From Deltaproteobacteria bacterium (GTDB lineage: Bacteria; Myxococcota_A; UBA9042), in assembly GCA_020632665.1 (NCBI GenBank), contig JACKFC010000006.1, positions 62,001 through 126,000 on the forward strand: DNA of 64,000 bases, in the 5' to 3' direction. Positions 32,877 through 42,041 of this stretch are shown in pieces. How positions within the stretch are numbered: position 1 is the stretch's first letter; the number at the start of each line of letters is the position of its first letter. The translations under genes and the position numbers were made by a program. Below the pieces are notes generated by a model. That model saw nothing but the letters and a program-made list of their open reading frames with translations. It did not search any database and was not told the origin of the DNA.

Positions 32877-34141
32877 GACGCGGCCCGCGCGACGGCGGCG
32901 AGGCGGTCCAAGCCGCGACGCAGCTCGCTCTCCGCCGGGCCGAACGAGAGCCGGACGTAGCCCTCGAGGCGCGACGGCAGGTGCGCCCGGCGGCCGCCGG
33001 GGTCGACGTCGAAGAAGCGCCCCGGCACCACGATGACCTGCTGCTCCAGCGCGGCGCGGAAGAAGCTGTGGCCGTCCCGCAGCGAAGGCGGCAAGCGCTC
33101 CAAGCTGGCGAAACAATAGAACGCACCGCGCGGCGCAGGATCGACGACCAGGCCGATTTTGCGGCATGCGTCGAGCATCAGCCGCCGCTTGGCGCCGAAC
33201 GTGGCCTGGATCGCGCGCGCTTCGGCGTCGGCGACCGCCGGGTCGAGCAGCGGGATCGCCGCGACCTGCAGCGGATGGGCCGGGCCGCCGTCGAGGAAGC
33301 TGCCGGCGGAGATGATCCGCGCGATGACGTCCTTCGGCCCGAGCGTCCAGGAGAGGCGCCAACCCGGGTAGCGCCAGTTCTTCGTCAGCCCGTCGACGAC
33401 CAGCACCGGGTCGGTGTCGACGTCCTCGACCGCGGCTGCGGCGGACTCGGCCGGCGGGTTGTCGACCGGGTGGTCGTAGAGGTAGTGGCTGTAGAACTCG
33501 TCGAGGATGAGGTTGCAGCGGGTGCGGCGGGCGACCTCGAGCAGCTCGCCGAGCTCGTGGCCGCCGAGGCGCTGGCCGGTCGGGTTGCACGGATTCGAGA
33601 AGAGCATCGCGCCGATGCCGCGGCCCAAGATCTCGCGCTCGAGCAGGCGCGGCGAGAGGCGGAAGCCGGATTCCCGGTCGACGACGATGGGGATCGGCAC
33701 GAACGCGCGGAAATTGTCGAGCAGCTCGGCGTAGGCGGTGTAGTCCGGCAGCAGGTGACCGAGGTGGGTATTGCCGAGCGCCGCCGCGATGCGGGTCAGG
33801 CCGGAGCGGCCGCCGGAGCTGATGGCGACGTTCTCGGCGGTGTATTGGCTCGCCATGCCGCGGCGGTAGCGCGTGTTGTAGAGCTCCGCGACGGCCTGGC
33901 GCAGCTCCATCAGGCCGCCAACCGGGGCGTATTCGTGGTCGGCGTCGGTCATCGCCACCGACGCGAGCCGCTCCGGCGCGCCCGGCAGCGGCCCCGTCTC
34001 GGGCGCACCCTGGCCGAGGTTGGCCCAATCGGGGTGGCCGTAGTGGAAGCCACGCTGCGCCGCCTCGCTCATCACGTAGATGACGCCGGTCTTCGGGACG
34101 GGGCGGAAGCTACCGGGATCGTGGACGCGGGCGTCGTTCAT
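32873..34141 (-). CDS. PLP-dependent aminotransferase, class I/II
   Basis: The 422-residue product has the fold-type I signatures: SNPCNPTGQ (182-190), LILDEFYSHY with Asp214 and Tyr217, and the PLP lysine Lys254 in DGLTKNWRYPGWRLSW. The reaction is expected to be transfer of an amino group between an amino acid and a 2-oxo acid; the substrate is unknown. ATG 34141 follows GAGGAG by five bases; an upstream open frame lacks a ribosome site. It is coupled to plsC downstream. Nothing in the operon reveals a pathway. Confidence 0.93.
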   Translation of the reverse strand: MNDARVHDPGSFRPVPKTGVIYVMSEAAQRGFHYGHPDWANLGQGAPETGPLPGAPERLASVAMTDADHEYAPVGGLMELRQAVAELYNTRYRRGMASQYTAENVAISSGGRSGLTRIAAALGNTHLGHLLPDYTAYAELLDNFRAFVPIPIVVDRESGFRLSPRLLEREILGRGIGAMLFSNPCNPTGQRLGGHELGELLEVARRTRCNLILDEFYSHYLYDHPVDNPPAESAAAAVEDVDTDPVLVVDGLTKNWRYPGWRLSWTLGPKDVIARIISAGSFLDGGPAHPLQVAAIPLLDPAVADAEARAIQATFGAKRRLMLDACRKIGLVVDPAPRGAFYCFASLERLPPSLRDGHSFFRAALEQQVIVVPGRFFDVDPGGRRAHLPSRLEGYVRLSFGPAESELRRGLDRLAAVARAAS

Positions 34142-34215
34142 GCGGGCTCCTCGGGGCGTGCGGGTCGGGCGGTCCAGGCGTCGGTGCCGAGCCGGGACGA
34201 TACGGCGGGCACGGC

Positions 34216-34247
34216 GCGGGCGGAAGGGGGCGCGGGCGGAAGGGGGC
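34216..34247. repeat. Perfect 16-bp tandem duplication
   Basis: GCGGGCGGAAGGGGGC occurs twice in a row (34216-34231 and 34232-34247) in the 115-base gap between the TPR gene and the aminotransferase gene. It looks like a recent slippage product. It could alter spacing between promoter elements of the aminotransferase-plsC unit. Confidence 0.8.
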
Positions 34248-34256
34248 GGGCCGGCG

Positions 34257-34937
34257 TCAGCGCCCCGAGAGCGCGGCCCGGCTGCGGGCGTAGCCCGGAT
34301 CGAGCGCCAAGGCCGCCTCGAAGGCCGCGCGGGCACCGGTTTCGTCGCCGAGCGCGCGCAACCCGACGCCGAGGTTGTGCTGCAGCGCCGGCGCGCGGAC
34401 GCCCAGGGCGACGGCCTGTCGCAACGCGGCGACCGCGGGCTGCCACTGCCCTGCCCGACCGAGCGCGTTGCCGAGGCCGAAGAACGCCGCGCCGTCGTTG
34501 CCGTCGAAGCGCACGGCCGCCTGCAGGTGCGCGATGGCGGCGTCGACCGGTTCGCCCTTGCGCGCCGTCCGCAGCAGCAACATGCCGAGGTCGCGGTGGG
34601 CCACGGCGTAATCGGGCTTCACCGCGAGGGCGGCGCGGAATTGCGCGACTGCGGCCTCGGTCTTGCCTTGTGCGGCGAGCGCGGTGGCGAGGTTGTAGCG
34701 ATGCGCGTGCCGCTCGTTGACGGCGATGGCGGCGGCGTTCTCGAGCTGCTCGACCGGGACGGCGCCGCCGCGCTGCAGATCGTCGAGCGCCGCGTTGAAG
34801 CCGGTGGCAATCGAGGGCGGATGCCCCTGCTGCATCACGGTCCGGGAAAGGCCGGCGAGCGCCAGGCCGACGAACGCGAGCGCCGAGAGCAGACCGGCCC
34901 AGCGGTAGCGCGCGGGCAGCAGCGGCGCCGCGCTCAC
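34257..34937 (-). CDS. Membrane-anchored TPR protein
   Basis: The 226-residue protein has an N-terminal transmembrane helix (about 13-31) and then five or six tetratricopeptide-like units. Examples are NLATALAAQGKTEAAVAQFR, GNALGRAGQWQPAVAALRQA and LGDETGARAAFEAALALDPG. It is probably a scaffold. GTG start 34937 overlaps the stop of the upstream membrane-protein gene, so the two are translationally coupled and may act together. Confidence 0.85.
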   Translation of the reverse strand: MSAAPLLPARYRWAGLLSALAFVGLALAGLSRTVMQQGHPPSIATGFNAALDDLQRGGAVPVEQLENAAAIAVNERHAHRYNLATALAAQGKTEAAVAQFRAALAVKPDYAVAHRDLGMLLLRTARKGEPVDAAIAHLQAAVRFDGNDGAAFFGLGNALGRAGQWQPAVAALRQAVALGVRAPALQHNLGVGLRALGDETGARAAFEAALALDPGYARSRAALSGR

Positions 34938-36046
34938 GCCGGAACCGCCGACAAGCTCGGCTGCTCGGCCGGCGCCGCGCCCTCGTCGACGACCCGCCGG
35001 TTGCCGTCGCCCTTCTTCAGCCGCCAGATGAAGCCGTCGACGATGAAGTGGTGCAGGTTGATCGCGGCGGCGACCAGCATGAACGACTCCACCGGGCCGA
35101 ATCCGGCAGCGACGAAGCCGTGCGGCAGCAGGTGGAAGAGGCCATAGCCGAGCGCGAGGCAGGCGCCGTAGAAGAGCAGCGCGTGGGCGGCGGGCGAGCG
35201 GCGGTTGTCGGCCAGGTCGGTCTGGTCCTTGACGTGGAAGATCGCGATGATCACGAGGTATTGGATGCTGTGGAAGACGGTCGCCAGCATGAAGGCGTCC
35301 TGATCCGGCAAGATCAGCCACCACACCCCATTGCTCAGGATGGCGAGCAGGCTGATCAGCGGCATCGGCCCCTTGCTGCTGCGACCGACCCGCCAGAAGA
35401 GCCACAACGGCATCACGAAGGCGGCGACGGGCAACACCCGCTCACCGGTCTGCTGCAGCAGGGCCAGCGCCGGCCCGACCACCGCCACTTCGGCGAGGGG
35501 CATCGGCAACAACCAGCCGATGCCGGTGCGTCCCGAGCCCGAGAAGGTCGCGACGTAGAAGAAGGGCAGCATGGCCGCCCACCAGAGCAGCTTCTTGTCG
35601 CGGCCGTCGATGATGCAGCCCGAGCGGAAGCAATACATCACGGCCAAGCCGTAGGCCTGCGCGGCGTAGTGGTAGGGCGACCAGGTCAGGTAGAGCGACT
35701 GCAGGTGGCTGCCCGCGAGCGCCGGGAAGGCGAGGCAGACGCCGAGGACCGCGAGGCAGACCAGCGGGAAGGCGAAGCTGAGGAAGGGCAACGCGCCCTG
35801 CGCGCCCGGCTTGGTGTAGAGGCGGACCGTCGAGGCGGCAAAATGGGCGCTGTTGCCGAGCAGCACGAAGTAGGAGACGGCGGCGACACCGCCCCATTGC
35901 GGCCCACGGAAGGAGAAGAGCGCCTTGGCGGCGTCGTCCGGCCAGGCGAGCACGATGGCCGCGGCGAGCAGCGAGAGGCCGCCGCCGATCAGCCCGTAGT
36001 CGAGCAGGGGGTTCAGGAAGGTTCGACCGACCAGGCGTGACGTCAT
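34934..36046 (-). CDS. Polytopic membrane protein of unknown function
   Basis: The 370-residue protein has about nine or ten hydrophobic segments. Histidine-containing stretches at membrane boundaries are notable: YLTWSPYHYAAQAYGLAVMY, FHSIQYLVIIAIFHVKDQ and NLHHFIVDGFIWRLKKG. Such His motifs can ligate metals in membrane oxygenases, but the classical desaturase boxes are not complete, so no activity is claimed. It starts at ATG 36046, is coupled to the TPR gene, and is divergent from the ATPase at 36185. Confidence 0.75.
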   Translation of the reverse strand: MTSRLVGRTFLNPLLDYGLIGGGLSLLAAAIVLAWPDDAAKALFSFRGPQWGGVAAVSYFVLLGNSAHFAASTVRLYTKPGAQGALPFLSFAFPLVCLAVLGVCLAFPALAGSHLQSLYLTWSPYHYAAQAYGLAVMYCFRSGCIIDGRDKKLLWWAAMLPFFYVATFSGSGRTGIGWLLPMPLAEVAVVGPALALLQQTGERVLPVAAFVMPLWLFWRVGRSSKGPMPLISLLAILSNGVWWLILPDQDAFMLATVFHSIQYLVIIAIFHVKDQTDLADNRRSPAAHALLFYGACLALGYGLFHLLPHGFVAAGFGPVESFMLVAAAINLHHFIVDGFIWRLKKGDGNRRVVDEGAAPAEQPSLSAVPA

Positions 36047-36184
36047 CAGCGGACTCGCAGCGATTGTGCAGCAGAGGTGAAGAGGGGTGCCCGCGTCGAT
36101 GATGAGAGGGCCCCCAGAGGCGGTCAAGCGTGAGGACGCAGTCGAGATCTTGGCGTCAGGGCCGCATGCCGCCAAGCTGCAGGG

Positions 36185-38740
36185 GTGACGATCCCCTCCG
36201 CCCCGCCTCCGACTCGCCCGAACGCCGACGCCATCGGCCTGACCGCGCTCGCCGCGGCGCAGCGGCTGACCGCCGACGGACCGAACGAGCTGCAGCGGCA
36301 GCAAGCCCGACCAGCGTGGCGCCTGCTGCTCAGCCAATTCGCCTCGCCGCTGATCGGGATGCTGATCGCGGCGGCCATCGTCGCCGGCGCGCTCGGAGAC
36401 GTCGCCGAAGCGGTCGCGATCGTCGCGATCGTGCTGCTGAACGCGATCGTCGGCTTCTTGCAGGAGCATCGCGCCGAGCGGGCGGTGCTGGCGCTGCGTT
36501 CGATGACCGCACCGCGGGCCCGGGTCTTGCGCGACGGCTTGGCCAAGGTCGTACCGGCGGCGGAGGTCGTGGTCGGCGACGTGCTGCTGCTCGAGGGCGG
36601 GGACGTGGTCGCAGCCGACGCGCGCTTGGTCTCGGCCGACGCGCTCCGCGTGGTGGAAGCGACGCTGACGGGCGAATCCGAGCCGGTGCAGAAGACGACC
36701 GCGCCGACGCCAGCGGAGACGCCCTTGGCCGAGCGCCGCGATCACGTCTTCATGGGCACGGCGATCGCCGCCGGCAGCGGCCGCGCCGTGGTCGTCGCGA
36801 CCGGACCGCGCACCGAGCTCGGACATATCGCGCATTTGCTGGCGACAGTGGAGCAGAGCGAGACGCCGCTGCAGCGCCAGCTGGCCAAAGTCGGCAAGAG
36901 CCTCGGCTGGCTCTGCCTCGGCGTGGTCGGCGTGGTCGTCGCGCTCGGCCTGTTCCGTGGCGAGCCGTGGCTGCTGCTCTTGGAGACGGCGATCTCCTTG
37001 GCCGTTGCGGCGGTCCCCGAGGGATTGCCGGCGATCGTGACCATCGCGTTGGCGATCGGCGTCGAGCGGATGGCGGCGCGACAGGTCCTGGTCCGCCGAC
37101 TCCCGGCCGTCGAGGCGCTCGGCTCGGCGACGGTGATCTGCACGGACAAGACGGGCACCTTGACCCGCGGCGTGATGCAGGTGCGCGAGCGCTGGACGGC
37201 CGATGGCGTCCGCGACGAGCAGCTGATCTACGCCGCGGCGGCCTGCTGCGACGCCGAGCTGGCGGCGCTGCGCGACAGCGACGCCTTCGATCCGGATCTC
37301 CCGGTCCGTGGCGTCGGCGATCCGACCGAGATCGCGCTGCTCGACGCAGCCCGGCGCGGCAAGATCGAACGGGTCACGATCGAGCGCGACAACCCGCGGG
37401 TGCGCACTTGGCCCTTCGACGCCGAGCAGATGCAGATGGCGGTGCTGCGTGCCGACGGCAAACGCTACGTCAAGGGAGCGCTGGACCGCTTGTTGCCGAG
37501 CCTGGGCGGCGGTGCAGCGGCGCAGGGTACATCGACGCAGGGTGCATCGGCGCAGGGTGCATCGGCGCAGGGCGTCGCCGAGAGCGCGCGGGCGGCGAAC
37601 GCCGCGCTTGCTGGCCGGGGCCTGCGCGTGCTCGCGGTCGCCGAAGGCCACGGCGACGATGCGGCGGGCGAGCTGCGCTTGCTCGGGCTGTTCGGGATCG
37701 CCGATCCGCCGCGGCCCGCCGCGATCGAGGCCGTCCGCGTCGCCCGCGCCGCCGGCGTGCGGACGGTGATGCTGACCGGCGACCACCCGACCACGGCCGA
37801 CGCCATCGCGCGCGAGATGGGGATCGTCGTCGAGGGGGAGCCGCCGCCGGCGGGGTTGGATCGGGCCGTGTTCGCGCGCGTCACGCCGGCCGAGAAGCTG
37901 GCCCTGGTGCGGCGACTCAAGTCCGCCGGGGAGATCGTCGCGATGACCGGCGACGGCACCAACGACGCGCCGGCGCTGAAAGAGGCCCACGTCGGCGTGG
38001 CGATGGGCCGAACCGGGGTCGAGGTCACCCGCGAGGCCGCCGACCTGGTCCTGGGCGACGACGACTTCGCCAGCGTGGTCGCGGCGATCCGCGAGGGCCG
38101 CGGCATCTACGACAATATCAAGAAGGCGCTTTGCTTCCTGCTTGCTGGAAATACGGCCGAATTGCTGGTCGTGCTGGGGGCCAGCGTGCTCGCCCTGCCG
38201 TTGCCGCTGCTGCCGCTGCACCTGCTCTGGGTCAACCTGGTCACCGATGGCCTGCCGGGCCTGGCGTTGGTGATGGACCCGGCCTCGGACGACGCCCTCG
38301 ACCGCCCGCCGCGCGCTCCGGACGCGCCGATGCTCGACGCCGACGCATGGCGCCACATCGGCGCCGTCGGCGTGCTCACCGGGGCGGTGACGCTCGGTGT
38401 CTACCTCGGCGCGCTGCGCGCAGGGTGGGATCTGGTCGCGGCGCGGACCGTCGCGCTGCACACGCTGGTCGTGGCGCAGATGGGCCTCTCGCTGACCTTC
38501 CGCAGCTTCCGCCGCATCTACCCGCAGACGGTCCCGAGCAGCAATCCACGGCTGATCGGGGTGGTGGTGCTCACCTGCGCGCTGCAGGTCGGCCTCGCCG
38601 CCTGGGAGCCGAGCCGCTCGCTCTTCGCCCTGGCCGCTCCCGAGCCACTGCAGCTGGGGATTGCCGCCGTCGCTGGCCTGCTGCCGCCGACGCTCTTCGA
38701 ATTCTGGAAGCTGCTCCGGCCGCGATCAGGCGCGCGCTAG
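36185..38740 (+). CDS. P-type cation-transporting ATPase, type II (Ca2+-ATPase-like)
   Basis: The 851-residue protein has the N-terminal cation ATPase domain, the actuator TGES motif in EATLTGESEP, the phosphorylated Asp321 in CTDKTGTLT, MLTGDHPTTADAIAREMG, and the hinge GDGTNDAPALKEAHVGVAMG. Membrane motifs AVPEGLPAIV and WVNLVTDGLPGLAL are those of SERCA/PacL-type Ca2+ pumps, though Na+- and other type II pumps share much of this. The start is a GTG at 36185 with a poor ribosome site; no better in-frame start precedes the conserved N-terminal domain. A 15-base minisatellite in the nucleotide-binding region adds a QGASA-type linker. The end overlaps the convergent TMEM43 gene by 15 bases. 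Confidence 0.92.
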   Translation: MTIPSAPPPTRPNADAIGLTALAAAQRLTADGPNELQRQQARPAWRLLLSQFASPLIGMLIAAAIVAGALGDVAEAVAIVAIVLLNAIVGFLQEHRAERAVLALRSMTAPRARVLRDGLAKVVPAAEVVVGDVLLLEGGDVVAADARLVSADALRVVEATLTGESEPVQKTTAPTPAETPLAERRDHVFMGTAIAAGSGRAVVVATGPRTELGHIAHLLATVEQSETPLQRQLAKVGKSLGWLCLGVVGVVVALGLFRGEPWLLLLETAISLAVAAVPEGLPAIVTIALAIGVERMAARQVLVRRLPAVEALGSATVICTDKTGTLTRGVMQVRERWTADGVRDEQLIYAAAACCDAELAALRDSDAFDPDLPVRGVGDPTEIALLDAARRGKIERVTIERDNPRVRTWPFDAEQMQMAVLRADGKRYVKGALDRLLPSLGGGAAAQGTSTQGASAQGASAQGVAESARAANAALAGRGLRVLAVAEGHGDDAAGELRLLGLFGIADPPRPAAIEAVRVARAAGVRTVMLTGDHPTTADAIAREMGIVVEGEPPPAGLDRAVFARVTPAEKLALVRRLKSAGEIVAMTGDGTNDAPALKEAHVGVAMGRTGVEVTREAADLVLGDDDFASVVAAIREGRGIYDNIKKALCFLLAGNTAELLVVLGASVLALPLPLLPLHLLWVNLVTDGLPGLALVMDPASDDALDRPPRAPDAPMLDADAWRHIGAVGVLTGAVTLGVYLGALRAGWDLVAARTVALHTLVVAQMGLSLTFRSFRRIYPQTVPSSNPRLIGVVVLTCALQVGLAAWEPSRSLFALAAPEPLQLGIAAVAGLLPPTLFEFWKLLRPRSGAR
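37520..37573 (+). repeat. 15-bp coding minisatellite in the P-type ATPase gene
   Basis: Three and a half copies of a 15-base unit (GCGCAGGGTGCATCG and variants) encode AQGTSTQGASAQGASAQG within the cytoplasmic loop before the AESARAANAAL segment. The unit length keeps the frame. Related proteins usually have no such linker here (general knowledge of the family). Confidence 0.85.
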
Positions 38741-39892
38741 CTGCCGCTGCCGCCCGGCGTACCAAACCGCGCCGACGACGCCGCCGACCAAGAGCAGCAG
38801 CGTGATCCCGAGCAGCGGACGGTAGAAGATCCACGCCATCGCGATGATGACCGAGCTGCCGAGGCCGGCGAGCACGAAGCCGAGCGCGGCGACGCCGAAG
38901 CCGAGGATCGAGCCGACGAAGGGGATCACGTCGGCGACGACGGCCACCGGACGGAAGACCAAGCCCCAGCCGACCCACATGAAGACGAAGCCGAGCAGCC
39001 GCAGCACCCAGGTCAGCGCGCGATTGTCGGCCTGCGCCTTGGCGAACATCTGGTCGGCCGTCTTGCTCCCGGCGGCGACCAGCAGCACCGCATCCCCCGC
39101 CGGCGCCTGCCAGGGCGCGAAGCTCTCGCCGTTCTGCACCGCGACCACCGAGACGGGCCCCTCCGGCACGCTCTCGAAGCGGACGCGGACGTCGCCGATC
39201 GCCGGGCTGCCGGCCGTGGGCGCGACGCCCCCCTGCACCGCGAGGTAGAGCGCAGAGCCCATCGCCCGCGGCGGCGCATAGCCGGGCGGTGGCTGCTTGC
39301 CGAGCGCGGCCTCCGGTGGCGGCAGCGGCGTGAAGTCGTCGAGCTCGGCGAGCTGCTCCGGGATCAGCGTGAACGCGCCGAGCTTGGCCTCGGCGTCGAA
39401 GGTCTCGCTCGGATAGGGCAGGCCCGGCGGGTTGCTGTGGCCCGGCTCCTTGAAGCGGCTGGAGTCGACGTGCGATTCGGTCCATTCGGCCTTGTAGTTG
39501 TAGGTCGTGCGTCGCTCCTTGCCGCCGCCGAGCTTCTTCCGCTCCTCGGTGCGCTCGTGCTCCCGCCACTGGAACATCTCGACCGCGCGCCGCAGCCGCA
39601 GCGCTTCGGCCCGCACGCCGAAGATCGGGTCTTCCGGCGTCGAGGCGGCGACGGCTTGCCCGCTGACGTGCACCAACGTCCGCTCGTTGGCCGGATCGAC
39701 GCGGTCGGCGGCGACCGAGACGACCTCGCCGGCGCCCTGCTCCAGACTCTTCGCCGTCTGCACCGCGCGGCCCTCGTTCCACCACAGCAGCGGCACCGCG
39801 ACGAGCACGAGCAGCCCGCCGAAGAGCACGCTCTTGATCGATCCGAGGATGCGCGAGAACCAACCTTCGTACTGGACTTCGACCGCGGCCAT
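38726..39892 (-). CDS. TMEM43 family membrane protein
   Basis: The 388-residue protein starts at ATG 39892, four bases after GGAGGG. It has one N-terminal helix (LLVLVAVPLLWWNEGRAV), a long soluble part and three or four C-terminal helices. The pattern of helix, WNEGRAV, then a large extramembrane domain with VEMFQWREH and DSSRFKEPGHSNPP, then FVFMWVGWGLVFRP, fits the TMEM43/LUMA family. Family function in bacteria is unknown. It is divergent from the ClC gene and convergent with the ATPase. Confidence 0.85.
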   Translation of the reverse strand: MAAVEVQYEGWFSRILGSIKSVLFGGLLVLVAVPLLWWNEGRAVQTAKSLEQGAGEVVSVAADRVDPANERTLVHVSGQAVAASTPEDPIFGVRAEALRLRRAVEMFQWREHERTEERKKLGGGKERRTTYNYKAEWTESHVDSSRFKEPGHSNPPGLPYPSETFDAEAKLGAFTLIPEQLAELDDFTPLPPPEAALGKQPPPGYAPPRAMGSALYLAVQGGVAPTAGSPAIGDVRVRFESVPEGPVSVVAVQNGESFAPWQAPAGDAVLLVAAGSKTADQMFAKAQADNRALTWVLRLLGFVFMWVGWGLVFRPVAVVADVIPFVGSILGFGVAALGFVLAGLGSSVIIAMAWIFYRPLLGITLLLLVGGVVGAVWYAGRQRQLARA

Positions 39893-39977
39893 GGAACCCT
39901 CCGGCTGTGCGACGGCCTCGATGCTGCGACCGCGCACGCGGAATTGGCAAGGCGAGGGCCCCCGCCCGGCGAGCACG

Positions 39978-42041
39978 ATGGACAACGAACGACGCAGGAC
40001 CGGGCAGTTCCGTCGCGCCATGCGCCGCGCACCGGCGTGGCTGGAGCGGATGCGCGGCTACTTCGCGGTCCACGAGTCACGCGCCTTCGGCCGCTTTCTG
40101 CTGCTCTACGTCGGCCTCGGCGTGGTCGTCGGCGCGGGCGCGATCGCGTTCCATGTCGTGGTGGAAGCGGCCGAACGTTTGCTGCTCGGCGACCTCGCCG
40201 GCTTCCGGCCCGCGACGCCGGGCGGCGAGCCCCCGCTCTTCACCTCGACGACGACCGAATTCCGCCGCTGGGCGCTGCTCTTCATCCCCGCGGGCGGCGC
40301 GCTCTTGGCGGCGATCCTGGTCGAGCGGCTCGCGCCGGAAGCGGCGGGCGGCGGCTTGGACGCGATGATCCGGACCTACCACGCCGGCACCACGCCGCGC
40401 CGCCGGGTCGTCTGGGTGAAGACGCTGGCGAGCGCGCTGGTCCTCGGCTCGGGTGGTTCGGCCGGACGCGAAGGCCCGGTGGCGCAAATCGGCATGTCGC
40501 TCGGCGCGCTCATCGCGCGGGCGCTGCGGCTGACCCGGCGCGAGGCGCTGACCCTGGCCGCGGCGGGGGCGGCGGCCGGCATCGGCGCGCTCTTCCACGC
40601 GCCGGTGGCCTCGGCGCTGGTCGTCGCCGAGATCCTCTACCGCGAGATGGAGCTGGAGCACGAGGTCATCGTCCCCTCGATCATCGCCAGCATCGTCGCC
40701 TACTCGATCTACACGGTGAAATTCGCCTGGAGCCCGCTCTTCCTGCTGCAGGGCTACCGCTTCGAGAGCCCGCTCGAGCTCGGTCCCTACCTGATCTTGG
40801 CGCTGGTCCTGGCCGTCCAAGCGCGCTGGTTCATCGCCTTTTTCCGCGCCGTCAGCCGGCGCTTCGCCACGCTCGACCTACCGCGTTGGCTGAAGCCAGC
40901 GATCGGCGGCCTCGGCGTCGGCATCATCGGCTTCGCCCTGCCGGCCACGGTCGGCACCGGCTACGGCATCCTGCAGGAGGCGCTCGACGGCAGGATCGCG
41001 ATCGCGACGCTGCTCGGCTTGGCGCTGCTGAAGAGCGTGACCACGGCGCTGACGGTCGGCTCCGGCGGCTCCGGCGGCGTCTTCGCGCCCTCGATGGTGA
41101 TCGGCGGCGCGCTGGGCGGCGTGGTCGGCCACGTCAGCCACACCCTATTGCCGGCGCTGACGCCGCACCCGGGCGCGTTCGTCGTCCTCGGCATGGTCGG
41201 CTTCTTCGCCGCCGTCTCCAATACGCCGATCTCCACCATCATCCTGATCACCGAGATGACGGGCAATTACCACATGCTCGTGCCGGCGATGTGGGTCTGC
41301 GTCGTGGCCTACCTGCTCAACCGCGACACCACCCTCTTCGAGGCCCAGGCTGGGACCCGGATGGACACCCGCAGCCACCTCGACCAGGCCCTCGACCTCG
41401 CCGCCCGCCGCTTCACCGTCGGCGACGCGATGAACAACCTGGAGCGGGAGGTGCCGGTCGCGGTGCACCCGGATACGCCGCTCGGCGAGCTGCGCACCCT
41501 CTTCGCGCAGAGCCACCACGCGGCCTTCCCGGTGATCGACGACGATGGCCGCCTGGTCGGCGTGGTCGACGAGCCGGCGCTGCGCGAGGCGGTGGTCGAG
41601 GCGGGGCTGGACGACCTCGTGGTCGCCGCCGACCTCATCGGTGATACGCCGACGTTGCTGCCGGACGAGCCGCTGCGCGACGCGATGGACAAGCTCGTCG
41701 GCACCCACCACGACGAGCTGGTCGTGGTCGACCCGGAGGACAACGCCATCGTCCTCGGCACCCTCTCGCGGCGCGACGTGGTGGCGTTTTTCGACGAGGG
41801 CATCCACCGCGCCGATGAGGAGGTGCAGACCCAGCGCGCGACCGTGCTCGAGGTCCTCGGCAGCCTGGTGACCGACGCCCGCGACGCGCTGCGGCCCGAG
41901 CCACAGCCAGGCGACGCAGGCGGCCGGCCGGAAGAGGCGCAGAAATTGGAGGAAGCCGCGGAATTGCCTACCCTCGATGGGTCGGCAGCCGCGTCCCCGC
42001 GCGACGCCGAGGGCGAGCAGAGCCCGAAGGAGCCCACGTGA
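39978..42041 (+). CDS. ClC-type chloride channel/antiporter with CBS domains
   Basis: The 687-residue protein shows the three ClC selectivity motifs as GSGGSAGREGP (with the gating Glu), SGGSGGVFAPS and the TEMTGNYHMLVP region. About ten or more membrane segments lie in residues 30-450. Residues ~475-620 form a CBS pair, with FTVGDAMNNLEREVPVAV and FPVIDDDGRLVGVVDEPAL, the usual nucleotide-sensing regulatory unit. The tail is Pro/Glu/Ala-rich. ATG 39978 was chosen because residues before it lack family similarity. The stop overlaps the hydrolase GTG by four bases. Confidence 0.93.
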   Translation: MDNERRRTGQFRRAMRRAPAWLERMRGYFAVHESRAFGRFLLLYVGLGVVVGAGAIAFHVVVEAAERLLLGDLAGFRPATPGGEPPLFTSTTTEFRRWALLFIPAGGALLAAILVERLAPEAAGGGLDAMIRTYHAGTTPRRRVVWVKTLASALVLGSGGSAGREGPVAQIGMSLGALIARALRLTRREALTLAAAGAAAGIGALFHAPVASALVVAEILYREMELEHEVIVPSIIASIVAYSIYTVKFAWSPLFLLQGYRFESPLELGPYLILALVLAVQARWFIAFFRAVSRRFATLDLPRWLKPAIGGLGVGIIGFALPATVGTGYGILQEALDGRIAIATLLGLALLKSVTTALTVGSGGSGGVFAPSMVIGGALGGVVGHVSHTLLPALTPHPGAFVVLGMVGFFAAVSNTPISTIILITEMTGNYHMLVPAMWVCVVAYLLNRDTTLFEAQAGTRMDTRSHLDQALDLAARRFTVGDAMNNLEREVPVAVHPDTPLGELRTLFAQSHHAAFPVIDDDGRLVGVVDEPALREAVVEAGLDDLVVAADLIGDTPTLLPDEPLRDAMDKLVGTHHDELVVVDPEDNAIVLGTLSRRDVVAFFDEGIHRADEEVQTQRATVLEVLGSLVTDARDALRPEPQPGDAGGRPEEAQKLEEAAELPTLDGSAAASPRDAEGEQSPKEPT

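Noticed and set aside
32877..34028. Extension of plsC upstream to a 635-codon protein
   Set aside because: The upstream part is a shadow of the aminotransferase gene. The GTG at 32876 overlapping the aminotransferase stop gives a normal 251-residue PlsC.
34934..36046. Fatty acid desaturase
   Set aside because: The His motifs do not form the three complete desaturase boxes, so the activity is not supported.
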